Below are positions 25,941-35,400 of a stretch of DNA of 64,000 nucleotides, piece by piece; the first letter of the stretch is position 1, and each line of letters begins with the position of its first letter. Origin of the DNA: Bradyrhizobium sp. 199 (lineage in GTDB: Bacteria > Pseudomonadota > Alphaproteobacteria > Rhizobiales > Xanthobacteraceae); NCBI RefSeq assembly GCF_023073355.1, contig NZ_JADPJI010000005.1, positions 744,001-808,000 on the forward strand, given 5' to 3'. The position numbers and the translations under genes were made by a program. The notes beneath the pieces were generated by a model, which saw only the letters and a list, made by a program, of their open reading frames with translations, was not told the DNA's origin and ran no database searches.

Positions 25941-26098
25941 TGGATCACCTCCTTTCGTTGGTTTCGGAAGACTTCAATATAGGCGGCGTTGCCCCCACTG
26001 TTAAGGGGTGGCGGGGCCGCAGGAACCGGTTCGGCTCGCAACGCTGGGAAGATGCCGAAAGCGTCTTCCTGAAGCAGTTGAGACCGCCGCCCGGCCGT

Positions 26099-26115
26099 GT
26101 TAGGGAGCCCCTAAC
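26099..26115. repeat. Palindrome abutting the 5' end of tRNA-Gly
   Basis: GTTAGGGAGCCCCTAAC: 7-bp arms with a 3-nt loop, ending one base before the mature tRNA start. It may be a processing or promoter-proximal structure. Confidence 0.45.
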
Positions 26116-26189
26116 GCGGGTGTAGCTCAATGGTAGAGCAGCAGCCTTCCAAGCTGAATACGAGGGTTCGATTCCCTTCACCCGCTCCA
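26116..26189 (+). tRNA. tRNA-Gly (anticodon TCC)
   Basis: A 74-nt cloverleaf including the encoded CCA. The acceptor stem GCGGGTG pairs with CACCCGC. D-arm TAGCTCAATGGTAGAGCA, anticodon loop CTTCCAA, T-arm AGGGTTCGATTCCCT. The first anticodon-stem pair is G-A, otherwise normal. Reads GGA/GGG glycine codons. Confidence 0.97.
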
Positions 26190-26303
26190 ATCCCGTTGGG
26201 TTCGGCATCCCGACAAGGGGTTGGCATGACCTTGTGTGACGGCCGTCCCGGGCGCGCCGGATTTTCGGCAACCGCTGGCGGCGCCGGCTTCACTGCTGAC
26301 CGA

Positions 26304-26507
26304 CTATTCCTTTTTCGCGCCTTGCTCGCGTTCCTGCCGCGCACGGTCGACCGCGCCGCCCTGGGGCTGCCCACTGACCTTGACGCCGGGGAGGTGATCG
26401 ACCTTGTTCTTATCCGCTTCTTCGGCGCGTTGCAGCTCGCGGTCGATGACCTCGCGAGATCCTTCCGCGGGGTCCTTGTCGAACGGGCTCTTGATTTCAG
26501 TGCTCAT
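26304..26507 (-). CDS. Small acidic/basic hypothetical protein
   Basis: A 67-residue hydrophilic protein from ATG 26507 with AGGAG 6 nt upstream. MSTEIKSPFDKDPAEGSREV, DRELQRAEEADKNKVDHLPG and the end DRARQEREQGAKKE. Low hydrophobicity suggests a disordered or stress-associated protein. I recognise the type from Bradyrhizobium genomes but no function. Confidence 0.7.
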   Translation of the reverse strand: MSTEIKSPFDKDPAEGSREVIDRELQRAEEADKNKVDHLPGVKVSGQPQGGAVDRARQEREQGAKKE

Positions 26508-26598
26508 GAGCGCTCCTGGCTGTGGCTAGACGTGACTGCCGAGGCAAGCCCGGCTCGCATCCATCGTTCCTGTCCCGGCAGCCGCTTTCGTGCAGCTT

Positions 26599-27462
26599 TT
26601 ATTCCCTGTGGTCGTCGATTTCGGCGGCGACCTGTCCATAGTTCAGCATTGCAACCAGGGTCACTCCGCCCAGAATGTTGCCGAGCAGCGTCGGCATGAA
26701 GAAGTCCGACGCATATTGGGCGAACGAGGCCCGTCCGCTCTGCACCAGGAAGGCGCATTCGACCGAGCCCGCAACGATGTGCGCGAACTCGCCGAGTGCG
26801 ACCACATAAGTCATCGCGACGATGATGTGCGCGCGCGATCCCTTCGCCGCCGGAAGCAGCCACGCCATCAAGGCGATGAGCCAGCCGGCGAAGATCGCCC
26901 GGACGAGGGTTGACGTGAACGTCCCCTCGACGGTGCGGCGGCTGAGGTCGACGAACGCGTCCACGATTCGTGGCTCGAAGATGTCGGTGTGAGCGAGTAC
27001 GGATCCGACCGCCCAGGTACCCGCGATGTTGGCGGCGAGAACCAGAACCCACAGCTTGAGCACGCTCCCCAGAGTACCGAGATCCCTGTTGTGCAACAGT
27101 GGCAGGATCGGCGTCAGCGTGTTCTCAGTGAAAAGCTGCTGCCGTCCCAGCACCACGACCAGGAAGCCGACGGTATAGCCGAGCGGAGCGACGAGGCGGC
27201 GTGTTGCATCGTCCGAAATAAATGCGTGAAACTCGCCTTGCACGATCAGCGACAATGCCATCGAAAGCCCGGCGGCAAGACCGGACAGGACGATGGCCCA
27301 CCATCGGCGCTCCAGTTCCTGCTCACCTTCGGCACGGATCGTCTCGTGGATCAGCGCCGCGCTCGGCCGGCTCTGGGATTCGATCTGCTCGGTCTGGCGT
27401 CGCGAGACACCGTCGAGCTTGGAGGCAGGATTGAAGGAGGCACCGTCGCCAGGCTGATCCAT
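26599..27462 (-). CDS. Formate/nitrite transporter (FNT) family channel
   Basis: A 287-residue protein from ATG 27462 with a 60-residue hydrophilic N-terminus and six transmembrane helices. LSGLAAGLSMALSLIVQGEF (helix 1 with the FNT glycine pattern), QLFTENTLTPILPLLH (the conserved TEN motif at the omega loop), GWLIALMAWLLPAA and GSVECAFLVQSG (central residue region) and FMPTLLGNILGGV. This long-N-terminal branch is often annotated as a formate or nitrite channel of unproven substrate. Divergent from the DUF2231 gene. Confidence 0.92.
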   Translation of the reverse strand: MDQPGDGASFNPASKLDGVSRRQTEQIESQSRPSAALIHETIRAEGEQELERRWWAIVLSGLAAGLSMALSLIVQGEFHAFISDDATRRLVAPLGYTVGFLVVVLGRQQLFTENTLTPILPLLHNRDLGTLGSVLKLWVLVLAANIAGTWAVGSVLAHTDIFEPRIVDAFVDLSRRTVEGTFTSTLVRAIFAGWLIALMAWLLPAAKGSRAHIIVAMTYVVALGEFAHIVAGSVECAFLVQSGRASFAQYASDFFMPTLLGNILGGVTLVAMLNYGQVAAEIDDHRE

Positions 27463-27626
27463 TGGTCGGCTTCCGCAATGACTTGTCGCCGTCAAGGTGG
27501 CTAACCTCCATCGGTTCCTCGCGGGTGATCGATGCGCAATACGGTTTGCAGCGTTCGGAGATCGAGGAACCATCGCTGCGAGCACGAGTTTCCCGGTCGG
27601 GGAGGGTGAAGGTCACGAGGCCAACC

Positions 27627-28079
27627 GTGCAAGAAAACATGCGCGTGCGCACCACCGCGCAGATCGCGGGCCATCCCATTCATCCGATGCTGGTGCCGAT
27701 ACCGATCGCGTGCTTCGCCGGCGCGCTGCTGACCGACATCGCCTATGTCGCCAGTGCCGAGATCATGTGGGCGGATTTTTCCGCCTGGCTGCTGCTCGTC
27801 GGCGTCATCTTCGGCGTGCTGGCGGCGATCGCCGGCTTGACCGATTTCCTCGGAAGCCGGCTGGTGCGGGCGCAGGCGCCGGCCTGGCCGCATCTGATCG
27901 GCAATGGCGTGGTGCTGGTCCTCGCCATCATCAACGCGCTGATCCATACCCGCGACGGCTGGACCTCGGTGTGGCCGACGGGGCTCGTTCTGTCGGGGAT
28001 CACCGCGCTGATCCTGCCCGTCACCGGCTGGCTCGGCTGGGCCATGGTCTATCGCCACGGCGTGGGAGTTGCGCGATGA
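27627..28079 (+). CDS. DUF2231 membrane protein
   Basis: A 150-residue protein from GTG 27627 with GAGG 6 nt upstream (ATG 27639 is an alternative). Four transmembrane helices; the signature [20 protein letters not shown] is typical for DUF2231, and the helices [20 protein letters not shown] and [18 protein letters not shown] match. The stop overlaps the ATG of the following sorbosone dehydrogenase-like gene (ATGA), so the two are translationally coupled. A membrane electron-transfer partner role is a common guess, unproven. Confidence 0.9.
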   Translation: MQENMRVRTTAQIAGHPIHPMLVPIPIACFAGALLTDIAYVASAEIMWADFSAWLLLVGVIFGVLAAIAGLTDFLGSRLVRAQAPAWPHLIGNGVVLVLAIINALIHTRDGWTSVWPTGLVLSGITALILPVTGWLGWAMVYRHGVGVAR

Positions 28080-29413
28080 CGTTCTCAATGGCCCGCGCGC
28101 TGCTGTGCTGTTCGCTGCTGTGTCTGGCCGGCTGCGATGACGGCAGCGGCGATCCGAACGCGCAAGTGGGCGCCAGCCCTGTTCTGCCTGACATCCAGCA
28201 ATATCTGCTGCCGCCGGTCCACATCGCCCGCATCGTCGGCTGGAAGAAGGACGAGACGCCCACCGTTGCACAGGGCCTGCAGGTCAAGGCCTTTGCAACC
28301 GGCCTGCAACACCCGCGTTTTCTCTACGTGCTGCCCAATGGTGACGTGCTGGTGGTGGAATCCAAGGCGCCGAAGGGGGGCGCGATCAAGCGGCCCAAGG
28401 AGATCGTCATGGGATATATCGAGTCCTGGGCGACCTCGGGCGGCGACGACACCGGGCCGGGTAACCGCATCACGCTGCTGCGTGACAGCAATGGCGACGG
28501 CGTGCCGGATACGCAAAGCGTCTTCCTCGACCATCTCAACTCGCCGTTCGGCGTCGCGCTGGTCGGCAATGATCTCTACGTCGCCAACACGGACGCGATC
28601 GTCAAATATCCTTACACCGAAGGTGATACCAACATCACCGCGCCGGGAACGGTGCTGACGCCGCTGCCGGGCGGGCCGATCAACCATCACTGGACCAAGA
28701 GCCTGGTCGCCAGTCCCGACGGCTCGAAGCTCTATGCCGGTGTCGGCTCCAACAGCAACATCACCGAGAACGGCATGGAGGCCGAGCACAATCGCGCCGC
28801 GATCCTAGAGATCGATCGCGCCAGCGGCCGCTGGCGCGTATTCGCAAGCGGCCTGCGCAACCCCAATGGGCTCAGCTTCGAGCCGCAGACCGGCGCGCTG
28901 TGGACGGTGGTGAACGAGCGCGACGAGCTCGGTCCCGATCTCGTCCCCGACTACATGACCTCGGTGCAGGACGGTGGCTTCTATGGCTGGCCCTACAGCT
29001 ATTACGGCCAGCACGTCGATCCCCGCGTCAACCCGCAGCGGCCGGATCTCGTCGCCAAGGCGATCGTGCCGGATTATGCCTTGAGCTCGCACGTCGCACC
29101 GCTCGGGATGGCTTTCAACACCGGCTCCGGTCTGCCGGCCGCCTATCGCGGCGGCGCCTTCGTCGGCGAGCATGGCAGTTGGAACAGACAGGTGCTCAAC
29201 GGCTACAAGGTGGTGTTCGTGCCGTTCACGGAGGGCAAGCCGAGCGGACCGGCGCAGGACGTGGTGACGGGCTTCCTGAACAGCGATAACAAGGCGCGCG
29301 GACGCCCCGTCGGGGTCGCCATCGACAAGACGGGTGCCTTGCTGGTCGCAGACGACAGCGGCAACACGGTGTGGCGAGTGAGTGCGAGCCGTCCGCAGCT
29401 GACGCAACGTTAA
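28076..29413 (+). CDS. Sorbosone dehydrogenase-like beta-propeller lipoprotein
   Basis: A 445-residue protein. The N-terminus [17 protein letters not shown] contains a lipobox (LAGC), so it is probably a lipoprotein facing the periplasm. The rest is a six-bladed beta-propeller of the PQQ-dependent sugar dehydrogenase type: [75 protein letters not shown] and [11 protein letters not shown]. These proteins oxidise sugars or aldoses to lactones with PQQ and calcium. The start codon overlaps the stop of the DUF2231 gene. Confidence 0.92.
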   Translation: MTFSMARALLCCSLLCLAGCDDGSGDPNAQVGASPVLPDIQQYLLPPVHIARIVGWKKDETPTVAQGLQVKAFATGLQHPRFLYVLPNGDVLVVESKAPKGGAIKRPKEIVMGYIESWATSGGDDTGPGNRITLLRDSNGDGVPDTQSVFLDHLNSPFGVALVGNDLYVANTDAIVKYPYTEGDTNITAPGTVLTPLPGGPINHHWTKSLVASPDGSKLYAGVGSNSNITENGMEAEHNRAAILEIDRASGRWRVFASGLRNPNGLSFEPQTGALWTVVNERDELGPDLVPDYMTSVQDGGFYGWPYSYYGQHVDPRVNPQRPDLVAKAIVPDYALSSHVAPLGMAFNTGSGLPAAYRGGAFVGEHGSWNRQVLNGYKVVFVPFTEGKPSGPAQDVVTGFLNSDNKARGRPVGVAIDKTGALLVADDSGNTVWRVSASRPQLTQR

Positions 29414-29470
29414 GCGAGCGGGCGCGTTATCGGGCAGACGGTCATTTGACAGCCAAGCCAGGAGTGGACA

Positions 29471-29674
29471 ATGGGCCTTGCTCAATATGCCATCGTGCCG
29501 GTGCAGGAGGAATGGGGCGTGCTGCACGACGGTGACGTCAAGAACACATACGCCACTAAGGAAGCTGCGTTCGAGTCGGCGGTCGCGGCCGCATCCCTCG
29601 CGCTTCGTGAGGGCCATGAAGTCCAGGTCAGCGTGCCAGGCCGCGAAGCCGGCGACAACGCGCTGGGTGTGTAG
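29471..29674 (+). CDS. Small DUF2188-like protein
   Basis: A 67-residue protein with AGGAG upstream of the ATG. GLAQYAIVPVQEEWGVLHDG and TYATKEAAFESAVAAASLAL follow the pattern of short DUF2188-like proteins (W.V..DG...A...F.T...A). Function unknown. The 57-bp gap to the sugar dehydrogenase suggests possible co-transcription. Confidence 0.75.
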   Translation: MGLAQYAIVPVQEEWGVLHDGDVKNTYATKEAAFESAVAAASLALREGHEVQVSVPGREAGDNALGV

Positions 29675-29716
29675 GGCGCCTGGCCGCGTGAGGGCATGCG
29701 AGAAAAGGAGGCCGTG

Positions 29717-29887
29717 ATGACCAAGCCCCGCGAACCGAACGGCGTCGAGCCATCCCACTCCGAGGACGACATCCAGCGCGACCAGCTGGGTCCGCGCGGG
29801 GTCCCGGGCGCGCCGGACCCGGCCAAGATGACGCCGCAACGCGACAAGAAGACGCCGAAGCATGTCGATCCCGGCCACACGGCTTGA
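29717..29887 (+). CDS. Small hydrophilic hypothetical protein
   Basis: A 56-residue protein from ATG 29717, chosen over 29696 because AGGAGG lies 5 nt upstream. Rich in Pro, Asp and Lys (DDIQRDQLGPRGVPGAPDPA, RDKKTPKHVDPGH); likely disordered. Function unknown. Confidence 0.65.
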   Translation: MTKPREPNGVEPSHSEDDIQRDQLGPRGVPGAPDPAKMTPQRDKKTPKHVDPGHTA

Positions 29888-29901
29888 TGCAGCTCGGCGG
29901 T

Positions 29902-30093
29902 TCAGACGATCAACCGCCCGCCGCTCTGCAATTCCGATCGTGACCCCGGCACCGCGTTGAAATCGAGGCGGCCGGGTTCGACGGCATAATTGAAGATGAC
30001 GCGTTCATCCTGCGCCTGGTACACAGGTCTGCTGTTGCGGGTGAAATCTCCGGCCGCGAAACCTGTCGCATCAGCATCGACGATCTCGGTCAT
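29902..30093 (-). CDS. Hypothetical protein, 63 residues
   Basis: From ATG 30093; an open frame continues upstream to 30264 but that part is not protein-like. DADATGFAAGDFTRNSRPVY and QDERVIFNYAVEPGRLDFNA look like coding text. No recognised family and a weak ribosome site. Confidence 0.45.
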   Translation of the reverse strand: MTEIVDADATGFAAGDFTRNSRPVYQAQDERVIFNYAVEPGRLDFNAVPGSRSELQSGGRLIV

Positions 30094-30288
30094 CCCGAGG
30101 CCGGCCCGATGGCGCGGGCCGACTACGAGCGCCGGCGTGCGGAAGCGGCGGGTGGTGCGGCCGCAATTCCGACCTGACGAGGCGAACGCCGCTGCGATCG
30201 ATGATGGTTGCCGCGGCCGGATTGCAGGCGTTATGTAGACTCCGCTTCGAATTTGTGCGCTCAAGCGCGATCATCATGAGGATGCAGG

Positions 30289-31137
30289 ATGAACCCCGCT
30301 GTCGTTGCCGTTGCTATTACCGGCTCTGTTCCGCGCAAGAAGGACAATCCCGCGGTGCCAATCTTACCGGCCGAGCAGATCGAGTCGACGCAGGAGGCCT
30401 TCGAGGCCGGCGCCACCCTTGCACATATCCATGTTCGCAACGATGACGAGACACCATCCTCCGACCCGGAGCGCTTCGCGCTGGTGCAGGAGGGGATCAG
30501 GAAGCATTGTCCTGACATGATCGTACAATTCTCGACCGGCGGGCGAGGGCGCGATCCCTCGGCACGCGGATCGTCGCTCTATCTGAAGCCGGATATGGCC
30601 TCGCTGTCCACAGGCTCAGTGAATTTTCCGACCATCGTCTACGAGAACAGCGCCGCACTGGTCGAGACGCTCGCCACGGATATGAAGTCGAATGGCATTC
30701 GCCCCGAGATCGAGATCTTCGATCTGTCGCATCTGCACGGTGCCCGGCGTCTGATCGAGGCGGGGTTGATCGACGCCCGTCCGCACGTGCAGTTCGTTAT
30801 GGGTGTCAAGAACGCGATGCCCGCGGACGAACACGTCCTCGACATCCTTTTGGCAGAGCTGAGGCGGCTGATCCCGAACGCGACGTGGACCGCGGCCGGG
30901 ATCGGACGTCATCAGACCGAGGTCATGGGCTGGGCGCTGGCGCGGGGCGCCGATGCGGTTCGCACCGGGCTCGAGGACAACATCAGGGTCGACAAGACGC
31001 GCCTCGCCGCCAGCAATGCGGAGCTCGTGAGCATCGCCTGCGAGGCTGTCGCGCGCCACGGTCGGCGCGTCGCAATTGCGGCAGAGGCGCGCGCCTTGCT
31101 CGGGATCGCGGGGCAGGGACGATCATCCAGCGCCTGA
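30289..31137 (+). CDS. BKACE family (3-keto-5-aminohexanoate cleavage) enzyme
   Basis: A 282-residue TIM-barrel protein of the beta-keto acid cleavage enzyme family, formerly DUF849. VVAVAITGSVPRKKDNPAVP, GATLAHIHVRNDDETPSSDP (zinc-binding HxH), FSTGGRGRDPSARG, and HVQFVMGVKNAMPADEHVL followed later by GADAVRTGLEDNIRVDK. These enzymes condense or cleave beta-keto acids with acetyl-CoA. The substrate cannot be told from sequence; the downstream CaiB/BaiF CoA-transferase suggests a CoA-ester pathway. Confidence 0.95.
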   Translation: MNPAVVAVAITGSVPRKKDNPAVPILPAEQIESTQEAFEAGATLAHIHVRNDDETPSSDPERFALVQEGIRKHCPDMIVQFSTGGRGRDPSARGSSLYLKPDMASLSTGSVNFPTIVYENSAALVETLATDMKSNGIRPEIEIFDLSHLHGARRLIEAGLIDARPHVQFVMGVKNAMPADEHVLDILLAELRRLIPNATWTAAGIGRHQTEVMGWALARGADAVRTGLEDNIRVDKTRLAASNAELVSIACEAVARHGRRVAIAAEARALLGIAGQGRSSSA

Positions 31138-31344
31138 TGGCGACGGCCGCGGGTGGCGGCGGCCGTGACCTGAGCCGATCAGGCTATATTCGCCGCGCGG
31201 AAATTTGCGGTCGTTGCCTTCCCCGGCAGGAGATGGCCGTATGCCGCCAGTGCAGTGCTCAGCGGGCGAAAATGGTGTATCCGCAGGGGGCACGGCCTGC
31301 GATCTCGCCGCCGGGCCAATATCCGATTCCCGGAGGAAGCTTAC

Positions 31345-32574
31345 ATGTCGGCCCTGCCGCTTTCAGGCATCAAAATCCTTGACCTCACGCGCGTCCTCGC
31401 CGGGCCATTGTCGGCCCAGATGCTGGGCGATCTCGGCGCGGAGGTGATCAAGATCGAGCGGCCGGGCACCGGCGACGATGCGCGCGCGTTCGGGCCGCCT
31501 TACCTGACCGATCCGGAAGGCAAGGCCAACAACAACAATTCCTTCTACCTCTGCGCCAACCGCAACAAGAAGTCGGTCACGGTCAATATCGCCAAGGCCG
31601 AGGGGCAGGCCATCATTCGCGAGCTCGCCAAGGACATCGACGTCTTCATGGAGAACTACAAGGTCGGCGACCTCAAACGCTACGGCCTCGACTACGAGAC
31701 GATCAAGACGATCAATCCCGGCATCATCTATTGCTCGGTGACCGGGTTCGGCCAGACCGGACCGTATGCGCCGCGGGCGGGCTACGACGCGATCCTGCAG
31801 GCGATGGGCGGCCTGATGAGCGTCACCGGCCATATCGACGGCGAGCCAGGCGAGGGCCCGATGAAGGTCGGCCCGTCGATCGTCGACTACATGACCGGCA
31901 TGAACACCTCGATCGGGATTCTCTCGGCGCTCTACTATCGCGACGTCAACGGCGGGCAGGGGCAGCACATCGACGTCTGCCTGTTCGACACCGTCATCGC
32001 GTCGTTGTCGCACTGGCTGCAGATCTACCTCGTCAACGGCAAGACGCCGCCGCGCCGCGGCACCTGGGGCAACGGCGGCATGCCGGCCGGTGTGTTCCGC
32101 TGCACCGACGGCGAGCTGATGCTGGTGGTCGGCAATGACGGCCAGTTTCAGCGCACCTGTGCCGTGCTCGGCGAGCCGGAGCTCGCGAACGATCCGCGCT
32201 TCATCAGGAACAACGACCGTGTCGTGCACGGCAAGGAGATCATGGCGATCTTCGCCGGCCTGTTCCTGAAGCAGCCGGTGGCCTATTGGCTGGAGAAGCT
32301 GGAGGAGGCCGGCGTGCCCTCGGGGCCGATCAACAATTTCGAGCAGGTGTTTGCCGATCCGCACGTCCAGTCGCGCGGCATGCGGGTGAAGACCAAGCAC
32401 AAGTTCGAGCCCGATCTCTCGCTGATCCGCAACGCGCTGACTCTGTCGGGCACTCCGATCACCGAATATCGCGCTCCGCCGCTGCTCGGCGAGCACACCA
32501 AGGAAGTGCTCGGCGGCAAGCTCGGCTATGACGCGGACAAGATCGAGACGCTGAAGCAGCAGGGGATCATTTGA
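31345..32574 (+). CDS. CaiB/BaiF family CoA-transferase
   Basis: A 409-residue protein from ATG 31345 with GGAGGAAG upstream. Family III CoA-transferase: LSGIKILDLTRVLAGPLSAQ, LGAEVIKIERPGTGDD, the catalytic Asp region GYDAILQAMGGLMSVTG, GQGQHIDVCLFDTVIASLSH and the C-terminal EAGVPSGPINNFEQVFADPH. It moves CoA between carboxylic acids, for example succinyl- or formyl-CoA donors. It lies 207 bp after BKACE in the same direction. Confidence 0.95.
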   Translation: MSALPLSGIKILDLTRVLAGPLSAQMLGDLGAEVIKIERPGTGDDARAFGPPYLTDPEGKANNNNSFYLCANRNKKSVTVNIAKAEGQAIIRELAKDIDVFMENYKVGDLKRYGLDYETIKTINPGIIYCSVTGFGQTGPYAPRAGYDAILQAMGGLMSVTGHIDGEPGEGPMKVGPSIVDYMTGMNTSIGILSALYYRDVNGGQGQHIDVCLFDTVIASLSHWLQIYLVNGKTPPRRGTWGNGGMPAGVFRCTDGELMLVVGNDGQFQRTCAVLGEPELANDPRFIRNNDRVVHGKEIMAIFAGLFLKQPVAYWLEKLEEAGVPSGPINNFEQVFADPHVQSRGMRVKTKHKFEPDLSLIRNALTLSGTPITEYRAPPLLGEHTKEVLGGKLGYDADKIETLKQQGII

Positions 32575-32750
32575 CGCGAACGGCGCGCGCTCTTTCCTTT
32601 CCCGCAAGGGGAGAACGGAAGCAATTCCCGGCGCTTGCCTGAGGCTTGCGCGCCATCCCCAGATAAGTCCGGACCGTAGTCGCACAGGCTTCCGCTTTGC
32701 ACGCGACTCTGATTCGATCTCTCCGCTCGAATTTCGGGGGAGGAAAGACA

Positions 32751-32966
32751 ATGTCCTACACAATCGGGTTTCAAGCGAAGGACCAGAAGGCAATTCTGGC
32801 GACCGAGGCGGCCACCGCCAATCAGGCCGTTGCCATCGTTGCTGCGCTGCGGCGGAGCGCCGACGAAATCAAGTTCATCCGCTCACCGCAGGAAGGCGAG
32901 ATGGGCATCGAGATGCTCCTGCTGCTCGCCAAGGAAGAGGCCGAGGAGATGCCGCAGCGGGCCTAA
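32751..32966 (+). CDS. Small hypothetical protein
   Basis: A 71-residue protein with GGGGGAGGAAAG just before the ATG, a very strong ribosome site. MSYTIGFQAKDQKAILATEA, NQAVAIVAALRRSADEIKFI and EMGIEMLLLLAKEEAEEM suggest a small alpha/beta fold. Function unknown. Confidence 0.75.
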   Translation: MSYTIGFQAKDQKAILATEAATANQAVAIVAALRRSADEIKFIRSPQEGEMGIEMLLLLAKEEAEEMPQRA

Positions 32967-33023
32967 TCACCCGCGCGTTCGGCCCCTTGAGGTCGAGATC
33001 GACTGCATCGCTATGATGTGAGG

Positions 33024-33686
33024 CTACCGCGCCGCGACCCTTGGCAGTGCCTTGGTCTCCGTCTTGCCGGCCGTCAGCGCCATTGTCGCCACGCTGACCA
33101 CCCGCGCGACGACGTCTTCGACGTCGTCGAGATCGCATTTGCCTTCCGACAGCTTGGTCAGCCGCTCGCTCTCGCGAATGGTGTGGTGCGCCATCGCGAG
33201 CGCGAAGTTGAGGCCCCAGTAGATGTCGACCTCGCTGCGCTCGGGCAGGGCGCGGCGCATCGCGCCGGCGAATTTCCGCAAATGGTCGATCTCGCGGTTC
33301 TTGATGCGGCGGATCGGCGGCACGGATTCGATCGAGGCGCGGATCATGAAGCGCGCCGCGGTCGAGCGCTGGTTCTCGGGCCCGAGGCAGCCGCGCAACG
33401 TTGGCCCGACGAGGGCGTGCAGGATCACCTCGATCGGCGCGCGGCCGCCGCCTTGCTCTTCCGCCGCCTTCAATTCGCGCAAACGCTCGCGGTTGGTGGC
33501 GATCGAGCGCGTGACAAATAATTCCGCGATCAGCTCGTCCTTCGAGCCGAAATGATAGTTCACCGCGGCCAGGTTGACACCGGCCGCCGCGACGATGTCG
33601 CGCAGCGTCACGTCGCCGAAGCCGCGATCGGCATAGAGCCGTTCGGCGGCGGCGAGAATGGCAGACCTCGTATGATCGCTGGCCAT
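33024..33686 (-). CDS. TetR/AcrR family regulator
   Basis: A 220-residue protein from ATG 33686. The N-terminal HTH is TRSAILAAAERLYADRGFGD followed by VTLRDIVAAAGVNLAAVNYH and FGSKDEL. The C-terminal ligand domain (about 70-200) resembles the YfbD/CerR-like C-terminal group. It is divergent from the acyl-CoA dehydrogenase and APH-type kinase genes across a 319-bp region, the usual layout for a repressor of its neighbours. Confidence 0.93.
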   Translation of the reverse strand: MASDHTRSAILAAAERLYADRGFGDVTLRDIVAAAGVNLAAVNYHFGSKDELIAELFVTRSIATNRERLRELKAAEEQGGGRAPIEVILHALVGPTLRGCLGPENQRSTAARFMIRASIESVPPIRRIKNREIDHLRKFAGAMRRALPERSEVDIYWGLNFALAMAHHTIRESERLTKLSEGKCDLDDVEDVVARVVSVATMALTAGKTETKALPRVAAR

Positions 33687-34005
33687 GACTTTTCCCGTCA
33701 TTCCGGCGCGACGCGAAAGCGTCGAACCCGGAATCTCGCGCCACATTCGAGATCCCGGGTTCGGCCCTGCGGACTGCCCCGGAATGACGTCGTGAGCGAG
33801 CGAGTTGCAATTCAAACAGTTGTATGAAACTATCGTTTGAAGGCCGGAGATGTCAATCCGCAATCGGGACTCGTTCGCAAATCGAAGGTGGTTCCGAAGG
33901 CTCCGCAAGCCCGCGCTTGCGGGCTGGGCGCAAGCGGTGGACAGTCCGGCGCAAAACACGCCCGCGAAGCAAACAGGCTCGCAACAGAGAGACGAGGAGC
34001 GTCCC
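33687..34005. repeat. Divergent promoter region with a TTCCGG-type palindromic repeat
   Basis: Bases 33699-33793 form a dispersed palindromic element: GTCATTCCGG...GAACCCGGAAT and GATCCCGGGTTCGGC...CCCCGGAATGACG. The same family occurs at about 35276-35377 and 40943-40982. The remaining part (33800-34005) holds the promoters of the TetR gene and the acyl-CoA dehydrogenase gene. Confidence 0.7.
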
Positions 34006-35241
34006 ATGGATTTCGATCTGTCCCCCAAGCAGAAGAAATGGCTCGACCGCGTACGGTCCTTCATGGCCAAGCACGTGCGCCCGGCGGTGCCGATCTACGA
34101 CCAGCAGGATCACAGCGGCGAGCGCTGGAAAGTGATCCCCGTGCTCGAGGATCTCAAGAAGCAGGCCAAGGCCGAGGGCCTCTGGAACATGTTCATGCCG
34201 CCGAACGAGCATGAAGATGATGAATTCCGCGGTGCGGGATTGACGAATCTCGAATACGCGCTGCTGTCGGAAGAGATGGGCCGCATCTCCTGGGCCTCGG
34301 AAGTGTTCAACTGTTCCGCGCCCGACACCGGCAACATGGAAGTGTTCATGCGCTACGGCTCTAAGGAGCAGAAGCGCAAATGGCTGCGCCCGCTGATGGA
34401 CGGCGAGATCCGCTCGGCCTTCCTGATGACGGAACCGGCGGTTGCCTCGTCCGACGCCACCAACATCGAGACGCGGATCGAGAAGGACGGCGATCACTAC
34501 GTCATCAACGGCCGCAAATGGTGGTCGTCCGGCGTTGGCGATCCCCGCTGCAAGATCGCGATCCTGATGGGCAAGACCGATTTCAAGGCGGCCAAGCATC
34601 AGCAGCAGTCGCAGATCCTGGTTCCGCTCGACACCCCCGGCATCAAGGTGGAGAAAATGCTCCCCGTGTTCGGCTTCGACGATGCGCCGCACGGCCACGC
34701 GCAGGTGCTGCTCGACAACGTGCGGGTGCCGAAGGAGAACATCCTGCTCGGTGAAGGCCGCGGCTTCGAGATCGCGCAGGGCCGTCTTGGTCCGGGCCGC
34801 ATCCATCACTGCATGCGCACCATCGGCAAGGCCGAGGAGGCGCTCGAGAAGATGGTGAAGCGTCTCACCTCGCGCAGCGCCTTCGGCAAGAAGATCGTCG
34901 AGCATTCGGTGTGGGAGCAACGCATTGGCGATGCCCGGACCAACATCGAGATGACGCGCCTTCTGTGCCTCAAGGCGGCCGACATGATGGACAAGGTCGG
35001 CAACAAGACCGCGCAGGCCGAGATCGCCATGATCAAGGTCGCAGCGCCCAACATGGCGCTGAAGATCATCGACGAGGCGATCCAGGCTTTTGGCGGCGCG
35101 GGTGTCTCGGATGAGGCGGGTCTTGCCAAGGACTACGCCCACATCCGTACGCTACGTCTCGCCGACGGTCCGGACGAGGTGCACAATCGCGCCATTGCCA
35201 GACTTGAGGTTCGGAAGTATGCAAATTCTCCAAGTCACTAA
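34006..35241 (+). CDS. Acyl-CoA dehydrogenase (ACAD10/11-like branch)
   Basis: A 411-residue flavoenzyme from ATG 34006 with GAGGAG upstream. [20 protein letters not shown], the FAD motif [60 protein letters not shown] and [20 protein letters not shown]. The text is close to the ACAD11-like group. The APH-type kinase downstream forms the same two functions that are fused in eukaryotic ACAD10/11, where the kinase phosphorylates 4-hydroxyacyl-CoA before the ACAD step. A role in 4-hydroxy acid or related fatty acid breakdown is inferred. Confidence 0.95.
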   Translation: MDFDLSPKQKKWLDRVRSFMAKHVRPAVPIYDQQDHSGERWKVIPVLEDLKKQAKAEGLWNMFMPPNEHEDDEFRGAGLTNLEYALLSEEMGRISWASEVFNCSAPDTGNMEVFMRYGSKEQKRKWLRPLMDGEIRSAFLMTEPAVASSDATNIETRIEKDGDHYVINGRKWWSSGVGDPRCKIAILMGKTDFKAAKHQQQSQILVPLDTPGIKVEKMLPVFGFDDAPHGHAQVLLDNVRVPKENILLGEGRGFEIAQGRLGPGRIHHCMRTIGKAEEALEKMVKRLTSRSAFGKKIVEHSVWEQRIGDARTNIEMTRLLCLKAADMMDKVGNKTAQAEIAMIKVAAPNMALKIIDEAIQAFGGAGVSDEAGLAKDYAHIRTLRLADGPDEVHNRAIARLEVRKYANSPSH

Positions 35242-35275
35242 GAACGGTGGAGAGCGCTGACTGCGCTCTCCCACC

Positions 35276-35378
35276 GTCGTTCCGGGGCTCGCGAAGCGGG
35301 AACTATGGTGCGCAATTGCGCACCTGAGAATCTCGAGATTCCGGGTCTGGTTCTTCGGACCATCCCGGAATGACCGAC
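35276..35378. repeat. TTCCGG-type palindromic repeat
   Basis: CGTTCCGGGGCTCGCGAAGC at the left; an internal palindrome GGTGCGCAATTGCGCACC; and GATTCCGGGTCTGGT...ACCATCCCGGAATGAC at the right. It fills the gap between the acyl-CoA dehydrogenase and the kinase and shares arms with the elements at 33.7 and 40.9 kb. Confidence 0.75.
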
Positions 35379-35400
35379 AAGAAAATGAGGGAGCGTCATC

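Noticed and set aside
25941..25957. Possible fragment of 16S rRNA 3' end
   Set aside because: Only the terminal 17 nt match and no other rRNA sequence is near; better explained as a minus-strand ribosome-binding site.
31363..32793. Minus-strand 476-codon frame opposite the CoA-transferase
   Set aside because: Antisense shadow; the plus strand has family III CoA-transferase motifs and a good ribosome site.
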